From: Candidatus Bathyarchaeota archaeon
GTDB taxonomy: Archaea; Asgardarchaeota; Lokiarchaeia; Sigyniarchaeales; Sigyniarchaeaceae
DNA: 6,758 nt
Direction: 5' to 3'
NCBI GenBank assembly: GCA_014729935.1
Contig: WJJB01000119.1
Span: 1 to 6,758 of the forward strand
Shown here: one piece after another, positions 1-5,779 of the stretch
Layout of the letters: each line of letters opens with the position of its first letter
Numbering within the stretch: position 1 is the stretch's first letter
Made by a program: the position numbers and the translations under genes
Notes under the pieces: model-generated
What the model was told of the DNA's origin: nothing
What the model saw: only the letters and a program-made list of their open reading frames with translations
Databases searched by the model: none

Positions 1-258
1 ATATAATGGATCCCAGAATACCATGAGACTCCCTGCAAATTCCCCAGAAATCCTGCATTCCAAGAAATGATAATATCCACCCATGAGTCGAACGAGATCG
101 AGGTGTTGTTTCATCAATCCTTTTAATGAATGTCCATCCACCATCCGCGCGTAACGCGAGGTGGTCCAGAAAACTGGAAAATCAACTTCTGCTATCCGCA
201 TGTTTCCGTCCTGCTCCATCACGCGACCAAGCTGGAAAATGCTATCGTCACACGCCAT
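1..258 (-). CDS. Unrecognised protein, N-terminal 86 codons, cut by left edge
   Basis: The minus strand is open without a stop from an ATG at 258-256 to base 1, so the gene runs off the window. It begins MACDDSIFQLGRV and later reads VDFPVFWTTSRYARMV and GGYYHFLECRISGEFAG. A GTGAT ribosome site (265-269) lies six bases before the ATG, and a TATA-like box lies about 35 bases upstream; both support this start over the later in-frame ATGs at 219 and 201. The fragment is rich in aromatic residues and has no signal peptide or clear membrane helix. The segment around residues 63-80 (hydrophobic strand, SGEFAG turn, hydrophobic strand) faintly resembles a GNAT acetyltransferase core, but I would not assign it. 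Start and frame are fairly secure; function is unknown. Confidence 0.68.
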   Translation of the reverse strand, partial: MACDDSIFQLGRVMEQDGNMRIAEVDFPVFWTTSRYARMVDGHSLKGLMKQHLDLVRLMGGYYHFLECRISGEFAGSLMVFWDPLY

Positions 259-264
259 CTAATC

Positions 265-269
265 ATCAC
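265..269 (-). promoter_or_regulatory. Ribosome binding site GTGAT for the gene starting at 258
   Basis: The minus strand reads GTGAT, then GATTAG, then ATG. GTGAT matches the 3' part of the canonical anti-Shine-Dalgarno complement (GGAGGTGAT). The same pentamer precedes two other genes in this window at five-base spacing, which supports the choice of the ATG at 258. Confidence 0.6.
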
Positions 270-290
270 TAACACCTGAGAGCGATCGAA

Positions 291-300
291 CTATTTAAAT
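291..300 (-). promoter_or_regulatory. Archaeal TATA-like box upstream of the partial left-edge gene
   Basis: On the minus strand this stretch reads ATTTAAATAG and contains TTTAAATA, a good match to an archaeal TATA element. Counting about 26 bases downstream from its centre places transcription start near base 270, giving a leader of only about 12 bases that just includes the GTGAT site. The T-rich run just before it (TTTCATTTTCATTT, 297-310) could also terminate the arginine decarboxylase transcript. The rest of the 104-base gap holds nothing else I can identify. Confidence 0.5.
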
Positions 301-362
301 GAAAATGAAAGTATCCGTGCAGCATGAAGCTACAAGCGACCATCCCCCGGACTTGGTGATGA

Positions 363-908
363 TCATTCGCACACGAATACAGCTGCCGCAAGGACGCAGG
401 TCCAACCCTCTTTAACCGCGCTTCTTGCGGTACAGCTTTTTATCTCCAAGATATTCTTTTTATCCAAGAACTCCTTTTTTAAATCCGAGAACGGACCTGT
501 TTCATCAAATTCCAAACCCATAGATGTTGCCAGCATGATAGCTGCCATTTCCTGGGCTTCCACGTCCGAATTTTCGGAGGAATTCCCTTGAACATGATGT
601 TCAGCGATATAACCGTGGACATCCATTCCCGGCTTCGCAATTCCTATCGATGCCGCGATTTTCTCACCCCGTGCATTCGACTCGAACTTGCTCATTACGC
701 AATGAACGATCTGCCCCGCCTCCAATTCCGCATTTCCATCATCAACCGGAATTTCAATGCAAGCAGGCGGCAGGATTGACGAGACGCAGACCAAGTTATA
801 CCGCTCGATTTTCGCAGCCCTCAGGGCATTTTCAAAAGCCACGAGCCTGAAATTACTTTTACCAATACCTTTTGTAAGGAAAAACTTTCTTGGGACAAGT
901 TTCACCAT
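363..908 (-). CDS. pdaD: Pyruvoyl-dependent arginine decarboxylase
   Basis: This 181-residue protein belongs to the archaeal PvlArgDC family, which converts arginine to agmatine and CO2 in the cytosol. Agmatine feeds polyamine synthesis and, in archaea, the agmatidine modification of tRNA-Ile2. The proenzyme cleaves itself between two serines to give a beta chain and an alpha chain capped by a pyruvoyl group. The expected site is seen in NLVCVSSILPP, between Ser43 and Ser44. The glycine-rich segment GEKIAASIGIA (81-91) and HGYIAEHH (98-105), whose Glu103 probably corresponds to the catalytic Glu109 of the Methanocaldococcus jannaschii enzyme, follow at the expected spacing. The length is close to the family norm of about 165. 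The start at 908 is chosen because GGTGGG lies six bases upstream and MVKLVPRKFFLTKG is a typical family N-terminus. The frame stays open to 1043, but that extension has no family character and would overlap the preceding gene. Stop is TGA. Confidence 0.93.
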   Translation of the reverse strand: MVKLVPRKFFLTKGIGKSNFRLVAFENALRAAKIERYNLVCVSSILPPACIEIPVDDGNAELEAGQIVHCVMSKFESNARGEKIAASIGIAKPGMDVHGYIAEHHVQGNSSENSDVEAQEMAAIMLATSMGLEFDETGPFSDLKKEFLDKKNILEIKSCTARSAVKEGWTCVLAAAVFVCE

Positions 909-914
909 ATGTTT

Positions 915-920
915 CCCACC
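915..920 (-). promoter_or_regulatory. Ribosome binding site GGTGGG that fixes the arginine decarboxylase start
   Basis: The minus strand reads GGTGGG, AAACAT, ATG. This purine-rich site, six bases before the ATG at 908, decides that start over a 45-residue longer open frame beginning at 1043. Confidence 0.6.
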
Positions 921-962
921 AAGAATGAACCATGGAAAGAGATGATTTCGCGAATGAATCGG

Positions 963-976
963 TGCATAAAAAATAA
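963..976 (-). promoter_or_regulatory. AT-rich tract: possible terminator of the 7TM gene and/or TATA element for the decarboxylase
   Basis: In the 88-base gap after the TAA stop at 997, the minus strand reads CTTATTTTTTATGC. The T-run, preceded by a C/T-rich stretch (CTCCCTCTTTTCC), fits an archaeal U-tract terminator. The same AT block lies about 60 bases before the decarboxylase ATG and could be its TATA element, with transcription starting near 944. The sequence alone does not separate these roles. Confidence 0.33.
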
Positions 977-996
977 GGTATGGAAAAGAGGGAGAA

Positions 997-2217
997 TTAG
1001 CTGGACGGGGCAGGTACAGGTGATGGTTCATCCATGGTACCATGCTCGGCTCTCATGGCTTCTTTCTCCAATAGCTTGTCGGTGGATATTCCTGATTTGA
1101 TGTACGAGGGGATGTTCGAGAAATGCTCTTCGATGAGTTCTAGCATGTCTGCCTTCAAGAAAACCTCGGTAGGATCTTTCTTGATATCAACAGGAAAGCC
1201 ATCCTCATTATATAAAAGCGTGTAATATTTATCGAGGAAGGCTTTCGCAAATTTAGCAAGTGAATTCTTCAATTCAACCGAAGCCTTGGAAGCAAGGAGA
1301 CCGACATTAACTGGGGAATATTGGGTCTCGGTAAGAAACACCCCATTTTGCAACCGGACTTCCTTGATGGTCCCGACGTTCAATTCTTCCAATGTTGCTT
1401 TTGCCATGCTCCCGATGGCAGAAAACAAACCCGATAGCAAGATCGTGTTGATTTCATGCTCGGACCAGTTATGCTGGAAGTATGGAGTGCCTCCTTTGCT
1501 GGTGATGATAAGACGATAACATGTATAAGGAAGGATATGGGTGATCTTGGGATTCTTTGTAATGACGATGGTCGAAATGAATGTTGAAGACAACAGGAAG
1601 ATGAAGACAATCATCAGGACATCCAAGAATATGAGAATGGCAGCAGCCAGCATGAGTATCCCCGCAACGAACAGGGCAGTGGTCTGATTCCGCATGGTTT
1701 TGGGTGCCTTCAAGAAGGTAACCAATGTCCACAGGAACACTGATGTGCAGAGAATGAGAATGCAACCATTGCTAAGCACGTAATACCAATCTGCCAAGAT
1801 GGATGGACTCCACTGCCAATAGTTTGGATATGCTGCGTCATTGAAGACAACATCACTTTCCGGGTGCCACATGAAGATGATCAGGCTCAAGAACATGCCG
1901 GCAGCGATGGACATCTTCTTCCATCCGATTTCGTCGTTCTGGGTGTAATCCAAGAACACCAACCATAGGACCAGAGCTAGCGGTAAGAACACGGAGTAAT
2001 TAATCTTGTAAGTGATGGGGTTCCCCGTGAGCACGCTGATGCTCTCCACGATGAAGTAAACAGCCATGAAAAGCCAAGTAAGGGAGAAAAACAACAGGGC
2101 TTTCGTGCGTTTCTGGAATACCATGCGCAAAGCGATGATCGTCACGACGATGAATAGTATACCGCCGACCATCGAACCAATTATATCTATCAAGATATCT
2201 TCGTCAATTTGAAACAT
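997..2217 (-). CDS. Seven-helix membrane protein with C-terminal longin/roadblock-like domain
   Basis: The 406-residue protein has two halves. Residues 9-33, 39-63, 73-91, 101-117, 143-169, 178-199 and 201-220 are hydrophobic enough for seven membrane helices, with a Trp/Tyr-rich loop (about 118-142) between the fourth and fifth. From about 233 the protein is soluble: strand YRLIITSKGGTPYFQ, a helix ILLSGLFSAIGSMAKATL (259-276), strands TIKEVRLQNGVFLTE and VNVGLLASK, and a long helix (312-335). That order resembles the longin/roadblock-type domains common in Asgard archaea, which bind or scaffold small GTPases in characterised cases. The tail (about 386-406) is Pro/Ser-rich and probably disordered. 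The seven helices recall N-terminal sensory modules of membrane receptors, so a sensor signalling through the longin-like domain is plausible but inferred. The ATG at 2217 is chosen over the TTG at 2223 because GTGAT directly abuts the TTG but sits five bases before the ATG. A single-gene unit with its own promoter is likely. Stop is TAA. Confidence 0.85.
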   Translation of the reverse strand: MFQIDEDILIDIIGSMVGGILFIVVTIIALRMVFQKRTKALLFFSLTWLFMAVYFIVESISVLTGNPITYKINYSVFLPLALVLWLVFLDYTQNDEIGWKKMSIAAGMFLSLIIFMWHPESDVVFNDAAYPNYWQWSPSILADWYYVLSNGCILILCTSVFLWTLVTFLKAPKTMRNQTTALFVAGILMLAAAILIFLDVLMIVFIFLLSSTFISTIVITKNPKITHILPYTCYRLIITSKGGTPYFQHNWSEHEINTILLSGLFSAIGSMAKATLEELNVGTIKEVRLQNGVFLTETQYSPVNVGLLASKASVELKNSLAKFAKAFLDKYYTLLYNEDGFPVDIKKDPTEVFLKADMLELIEEHFSNIPSYIKSGISTDKLLEKEAMRAEHGTMDEPSPVPAPSS

Positions 2218-2222
2218 GTGCA

Positions 2223-2227
2223 ATCAC
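2223..2227 (-). promoter_or_regulatory. Ribosome binding site GTGAT that decides the 7TM gene start
   Basis: The minus strand reads GTGAT, TGCAC, ATG. The site overlaps the upstream TTG codon (2223), making that codon unusable with this site, and gives the ATG at 2217 a normal five-base spacer. Confidence 0.65.
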
Positions 2228-2256
2228 GCGTGAACGTTCCTTGACGGAAAATTAGC

Positions 2257-2270
2257 TCTTTAAATATTTA
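2257..2270 (-). promoter_or_regulatory. TATA-like promoter for the 7TM/longin-like gene
   Basis: In the 58-base gap between the radical SAM stop (2276) and the ATG at 2217, the minus strand contains TAAATATTTAAAG, a near-palindromic AT block fitting an archaeal TATA element. Its centre near 2264 predicts transcription starting around 2238 and a leader of about 20 bases including the GTGAT site. The AT-rich block also follows the radical SAM stop directly and may help terminate that transcript. Confidence 0.5.
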
Positions 2271-2275
2271 ACATT

Positions 2276-3505
2276 TTAGAGTCCCTTCACGCCTATTTTC
2301 CTGAGGAACTTCAAAAGGTGTAGTTTTTTGAGGATATTCAACTGTCGTGCAAGCCTGTATTGCTTCTTGAAGGTTTTTTTCAAGGTTTCCGTGAAAGAAC
2401 CCTGCATTGGATGTCCCTCCGGCCCCCCCTCGCATGACTCGACTCCACCAAACGGATCTCCCGTTTCAGTGTAGGCGCGAGCGCGGCATCCACCACAGGT
2501 TTCCTTGTGCTTGCAACCACCGCATTTCCCTCCAACGTCCCTATTCCTAAATCGGAGAAGCATCTCGTTGGTTTCCCATATGTCCTTAAGATCTTGCGTG
2601 AGGAGGTTACCACAATGGATGCGAAGGAACGAGCAGGGATACACATTGCCAGCATGATCTAGCTGCAAGTATTCCCTTCCCGCGATGCATCCCTCGGTGA
2701 TCTCTGCCAGCCGGGCTTTATCTTTTATTTTTTCCCAATATTCAGATTCTGGAATGAAGGGCATGGAATCCCAAGTAACGCACGTGCCGTATTTCTCGAG
2801 TCGCACCCTGTCGAATTCCCGGAACTGCTTATCTGTTAAAAGGAGGTCGTTCCTTTCCTTGGCACGTCCTTCCGAGAACATGGGATAAATTTCTGCAAAA
2901 CACGCAGTGTTCTTTTCCTTCGAAAAAGAGATGATATCATCTATCTCGTCAAAGTTATCCTGCGTGACCACCGTTTCAACGGTGACGATCAAGCCCTCCT
3001 CCAGTGCCAAGCGAATGGCTTTCTTGGTTCGGGCAAGCACATCCTTCATGGGGGGTCGAAGCCGAGCAACAATGCCTGGATCCAGGGAGTCCAGCGGCAG
3101 GGCAATGAAGTGCATTGGCACCTTCTTGAACGCGCGCTTGTATTCCCTTACCTTCTCCCGGGTGAGAAGGGTTCCATTGGTAGCAAGCATGATTTCCTCC
3201 AAGCCGATATCGCATAGATCGGGGGCGATCTCCAGGATATCCCTCCATCGAACCAACGGTTCACCACCCGAGAGGCATAGCGTCCGCACTCGCATTTCTT
3301 CAAACTGTGGAATAACCCTATCCCGTATCTGGGCAACCGTAAGATCAGGTTGCTGCGACGGTGGCGTCACCCCATACTCTATTTCTTCGAGGGGGAGAAC
3401 TTGCTTGGATGTATCGTCATTGTAGCAATACACGCACCGCAAGTTGCACTTGTTGGTGAAATCCCATAAAATCGTGTACGGGTAGAAACCAAGTCTTTTT
3501 TTCAT
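2276..3505 (-). CDS. Radical SAM protein with SPASM-type C-terminal iron-sulfur domain
   Basis: The 409-residue protein is a radical S-adenosylmethionine enzyme. Cys20, Cys24 and Cys27 in NKCNLRCVYCYN form the CX3CX2C site for the cluster that cleaves SAM. SGGEP (79-83) is the SAM-binding GGE motif, followed by LATNGTLL (107-114), and the barrel continues to about 245. The C-terminus is a SPASM domain: Cys273, GNVYPC (286-291), GN at 299-300, Cys328-X2-Cys331-X5-Cys337-X2-Cys340 and Cys358, enough for two auxiliary [4Fe-4S] clusters. SPASM enzymes include peptide maturases and cofactor or heme-pathway enzymes such as AhbC/AhbD and NirJ; I cannot name the substrate here and see no precursor peptide nearby. 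The last 40 residues are strongly basic and may form an amphipathic helix, perhaps contacting membrane or nucleic acid. The ATG at 3505 is preferred to the GTG at 3508 because GTGAT lies five bases upstream. The start is six bases after the stop of the membrane-protein gene, suggesting one operon. Stop is TAA. Confidence 0.93.
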   Translation of the reverse strand: MKKRLGFYPYTILWDFTNKCNLRCVYCYNDDTSKQVLPLEEIEYGVTPPSQQPDLTVAQIRDRVIPQFEEMRVRTLCLSGGEPLVRWRDILEIAPDLCDIGLEEIMLATNGTLLTREKVREYKRAFKKVPMHFIALPLDSLDPGIVARLRPPMKDVLARTKKAIRLALEEGLIVTVETVVTQDNFDEIDDIISFSKEKNTACFAEIYPMFSEGRAKERNDLLLTDKQFREFDRVRLEKYGTCVTWDSMPFIPESEYWEKIKDKARLAEITEGCIAGREYLQLDHAGNVYPCSFLRIHCGNLLTQDLKDIWETNEMLLRFRNRDVGGKCGGCKHKETCGGCRARAYTETGDPFGGVESCEGGPEGHPMQGSFTETLKKTFKKQYRLARQLNILKKLHLLKFLRKIGVKGL

Positions 3506-3510
3506 CACTG

Positions 3511-3515
3511 ATCAC
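3511..3515 (-). promoter_or_regulatory. Ribosome binding site GTGAT overlapping the upstream stop codon
   Basis: The minus strand reads GTGAT, CAGTG, ATG. The TGA stop of the preceding membrane-protein gene (3514-3512) lies inside this pentamer, so a ribosome ending there sits on the start site of the radical SAM gene. This arrangement favours translational coupling, and it selects the ATG at 3505 over the GTG at 3508. Confidence 0.65.
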
Positions 3516-4144
3516 ATAGATTCGAAGCTGGTGCTAGCTACAACTGTTTCAGGATGGCTTCTCATGTACAACCTTGCAGTTATTTCGTAGGTGATATCAA
3601 ACGAAATCCATGCCACCGCGTGGAACCAAGCCGTGCTTGCCAAGAAAAATGGCATGAAAATCACGATGAACTTCATGACGAGGCGGAATTCCAATATGAA
3701 CTTCAACGGACCATCCTTCATGCGATCCACCACCTCGTGGAATAATTCGTCTGCGATGGAACCCACAAGGACAATAATGAAAGTGATACCTAGTTCCAAC
3801 CAGTCAATCACGAAGCCAGTGATGGTGGAAAGTAACACCACCGAAGCGATGGAATAGCATGCTAATACCAGGAAGATCTGGATGAACCACAACTTGTGAT
3901 CAATCTTTTTCGAGAGGATCATCCCAAGGACTAATGCCAAGACCGAGCCCGCCGTGAATATATCCGCAGCCATGAGGATGCCGGCGAGAAATCCTGAAGT
4001 AAACATCGAGGCATGTGTCACTTTTCTTGATATTTGCCTTCCTTCATCCACCACTTGATCTAGGAATTTCAAGTGGAATCCCTCGTACACCCATACAAGG
4101 ATGACTATCACGATTCCCATTATTCCCAATTCTTCGATTAGCAT
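3512..4144 (-). CDS. Polytopic membrane protein with SRKxxH motif, function unknown
   Basis: This 210-residue protein is almost entirely membrane-embedded, with hydrophobic segments at about 5-22, 44-63, 64-78, 85-112, 116-132 and 156-183. Polar residues cluster between helices: EGRQISRKVTHAS (34-46), SKKIDHKLW (78-86) and GSIADELFHEVVDRMKDG (128-145). The SRKxxH string just before a helix resembles a feature of CTP-dependent polyprenol, phytol and diacylglycerol kinases (the SEC59/VTE5/Dgk1 group). I cannot see a clear version of their downstream glycine/aspartate motifs, so this is only a hint. The gene is tightly coupled to the radical SAM gene downstream. Start is uncertain: the ATG at 4144 has GTGGT four bases upstream, a wobble version of the GTGAT sites used here; a GTG at 4153 preceded by AAGGA would add three residues. 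No signal peptide is evident beyond the first helix. Stop is TGA. Confidence 0.82.
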   Translation of the reverse strand: MLIEELGIMGIVIVILVWVYEGFHLKFLDQVVDEGRQISRKVTHASMFTSGFLAGILMAADIFTAGSVLALVLGMILSKKIDHKLWFIQIFLVLACYSIASVVLLSTITGFVIDWLELGITFIIVLVGSIADELFHEVVDRMKDGPLKFILEFRLVMKFIVIFMPFFLASTAWFHAVAWISFDITYEITARLYMRSHPETVVASTSFESM

Positions 4145-4152
4145 TCCGACCA

Positions 4153-4168
4153 CTTAATTCCTTAATTC
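4153..4168. repeat. Tandem 8-base direct repeat just before the membrane-protein start
   Basis: CTTAATTC occurs twice in immediate succession (4153-4160, 4161-4168), ending within ten bases of the ATG at 4144. It may be a chance AT-rich repeat or an operator overlapping the leader; nothing else in the sequence decides this. Confidence 0.35.
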
Positions 4169-4198
4169 CCACTTTACTACCGAGGTTTTACATGGATT

Positions 4199-4225
4199 CA
4201 CGAGATCCAACAATGATAACTCGTG
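4199..4225. repeat. Inverted repeat CACGAG-N15-CTCGTG in the intergenic stretch
   Basis: A perfect six-base inverted repeat flanks a 15-base loop in the gap between the zinc-ribbon gene stop and the membrane-protein start. No T-run follows it on the minus strand, so it does not look like an intrinsic terminator. It could be a regulator site or an RNA stem in the leader of the membrane-protein/radical SAM unit. Confidence 0.4.
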
Positions 4226-4226
4226 T

Positions 4227-4250
4227 TTGAGATTTTTATCTGTTTCTCAA
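4227..4250. repeat. Inverted repeat TTGAGA-N12-TCTCAA after the zinc-ribbon gene
   Basis: A second perfect six-base inverted repeat lies one base from the first, 30 bases after the TAG stop at 4280. Its loop reads ACAGATAAAAAT on the minus strand, which could also serve as a weak TATA element for the downstream unit. Stem stability is modest, so the assignment is tentative. Confidence 0.35.
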
Positions 4251-4279
4251 GTGCAATTTCCTTGCAGGAGTGTGATCAG

Positions 4280-5752
4280 CTAGCCTATTATATCTTCATA
4301 CTCAAGCTTGGTCTTGCACACGGGACAAGTTTTCCTCATGCGTAACCATGAGAGAAACTCATCGATATGCGCCATGGAGTGGCAATGCGGGCATTCTATA
4401 TATGGCAACTCGGTGCCAGGTCCCACGCTCAACCGTGTTTCCATCTTACCAATAAGGCTGTCGAACACAGCTTTCTGGCTTTTCTTTTGATGGTTATCCT
4501 GTCGAACGGGCTTATCTATATCAATGATTTCATTGCATATGCAACACTTGTGAATCTCAGCACCGCAATTGGAGCAGCTATCGAGCTGCACGTAATCCGT
4601 TTCCTTGCCACAGTTCCAGCAATAATAATGCTGTTGAAACGTGCCGATCTTGCGAATGGGAATCTGGTAAGTGCCCATTATATATGCCCGGAATTTTTCC
4701 TTCAACCGTGAATGGTAAAACCTATTGAAAGTAATGGTGAAAACGAAGAAGAGAGAAAACAGGAGAAGGACCAAGGCAAATATTAGCACGAACCAGCTCG
4801 GTTCCAGATCCGAATCGAGCATGATGACGAAGGTGAGCAAGATATCGATGACTGCAAAGAATTGCAATGAATTCTCCAGCCACGAACCCACGTTTTTAAC
4901 AACGCGATCATTCTTGTTATAATAATACAAGTTGGTTTCCTTCGTGATAAGTGGGGAAACATACAGGAAAATCATGATGAATGGAAGCGTGATTGCAATG
5001 CACAGGAGAGTGATGCCGGCAGCAATGAAAAAATAAGGTTGCAAGCTCTTGATCGTGAGAAAATTCTCGATCACGAGTATCCCGATACCAAGGACAAGCA
5101 TGCTTCCGAAGATCGAGCGCTTGAGCGACGCCCCGAAACTCGTTTTCTCATTCTTGGAATGAAACTCAAGGAAGTATAAATGATTCTCATAAAAAAGATC
5201 ATGGAGCTTGAAATTGAATTCCAGGAGACGGATTTTCTTGTCTATGATATACAGGACAACATTGGAAAGACCCACCACGAATAGAAAAAACAAGCCAATG
5301 GCGGCAAGCATCACGAACGCCGCCGAAACAGTGAAGGTATCGAATGGCAGGAAATGGATAACTTCCAAGCCCGGCTCGATCTTGAGCTTCCCCTCGATAT
5401 CCAGGAAAAAGATAATGATGAAAGAAATGCTGATGATGGCGATACTTATCAAGATACCAACGATCATCTCCCGCTTCTTCACGGATACATTGATGAAATT
5501 CTTTCCGCCTTGCTTTCTCAAGATTTGCTTGCGCTTCTTGATATCCCATATCTCGAAGTAACCGCAGGAGATGCAATTGTAAATGAAGACATTGTTATCA
5601 TCCAGTTGCTCCACTTTTGAAATTTGATACATCGAAACGGGATTTTTCTTCTTTTTCTTGATCCCCTTAAGCAGGCTCTTGCCAATCACTGAATTCAATG
5701 CGACTTTCTCGACACTCGTGGATTTACACACTGGACAGGTTAATTCTGGCAC
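4280..5752 (-). CDS. Multi-spanning membrane protein with N- and C-terminal zinc ribbons and a RING-like end
   Basis: The 490-residue protein starts with a zinc ribbon (Cys6, Cys9 and Cys60, Cys63, both CxxC) interrupted by a five-lysine run at 32-36. Hydrophobic segments at about 96-117, 141-170, 214-232, 240-265, 296-312 and 320-342 suggest six or so membrane helices. The C-terminus is cysteine-rich: CWNC (378-381) with CSNC (393-396) forms a ribbon, CCIC (403-406) follows, and the last part reads CPHC (454-457), His462, FLSWL (466-470), CPVC (476-479). The H-x3-F-L-x-W-L-x5-C-P-x-C register copies the second half of a RING-H2 finger, but the positions of two usual ligands hold Ser459 and Glu465. 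Such domains may bind proteins; ubiquitin-ligase activity is not shown. The start is uncertain: GTG at 5752 has GGAG nine bases upstream, whereas TTG at 5767 has no ribosome site. The gene lies close behind, and in frame with, the reductase gene; its stop is TAG. Confidence 0.82.
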   Translation of the reverse strand: MPELTCPVCKSTSVEKVALNSVIGKSLLKGIKKKKKNPVSMYQISKVEQLDDNNVFIYNCISCGYFEIWDIKKRKQILRKQGGKNFINVSVKKREMIVGILISIAIISISFIIIFFLDIEGKLKIEPGLEVIHFLPFDTFTVSAAFVMLAAIGLFFLFVVGLSNVVLYIIDKKIRLLEFNFKLHDLFYENHLYFLEFHSKNEKTSFGASLKRSIFGSMLVLGIGILVIENFLTIKSLQPYFFIAAGITLLCIAITLPFIMIFLYVSPLITKETNLYYYNKNDRVVKNVGSWLENSLQFFAVIDILLTFVIMLDSDLEPSWFVLIFALVLLLFSLFFVFTITFNRFYHSRLKEKFRAYIMGTYQIPIRKIGTFQQHYYCWNCGKETDYVQLDSCSNCGAEIHKCCICNEIIDIDKPVRQDNHQKKSQKAVFDSLIGKMETRLSVGPGTELPYIECPHCHSMAHIDEFLSWLRMRKTCPVCKTKLEYEDIIG

Positions 5753-5760
5753 TTCGATGA

Positions 5761-5767
5761 TCTCCAA
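5761..5767 (-). promoter_or_regulatory. GGAG-type ribosome site selecting the GTG start of the zinc-ribbon gene
   Basis: The minus strand reads TTGGAGA, then ATCATCGAA minus its first base, then GTG. GGAG lies about nine bases before the GTG at 5752, while nothing comparable precedes the TTG at 5767. No ATG is available near this end, so both candidate starts are non-standard. Confidence 0.4.
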
Positions 5768-5779
5768 TAGACGCCGTTG

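Noticed and set aside
909..1043. N-terminal extension of the arginine decarboxylase frame by 45 residues
   Set aside because: The extension (MVPWMNHHLYLPRP...) has no family character, overlaps the 3' end of the preceding gene, and the GGTGGG site points to the ATG at 908.
1469..1765. 98-codon minus-strand frame inside the 7TM gene
   Set aside because: It is a shifted frame within a well-supported coding region; its His/Ser-rich translation shows no family features.
2907..3425. 172-codon open frame on the plus strand opposite the radical SAM gene
   Set aside because: It lies entirely antisense to a gene with clear catalytic motifs, is Ser/Arg-rich as antisense shadows are, and shows no recognisable domain or start signals.
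4199..4250. Intrinsic terminator of the zinc-ribbon gene formed by the inverted repeats
   Set aside because: The stems are only six bases, the loops are long, and no T-run follows either stem on the minus strand.
4367..4711. 114-codon plus-strand frame opposite the zinc-ribbon gene
   Set aside because: It is antisense to the cysteine-rich C-terminal region, whose paired CxxC motifs clearly mark the minus strand as coding.
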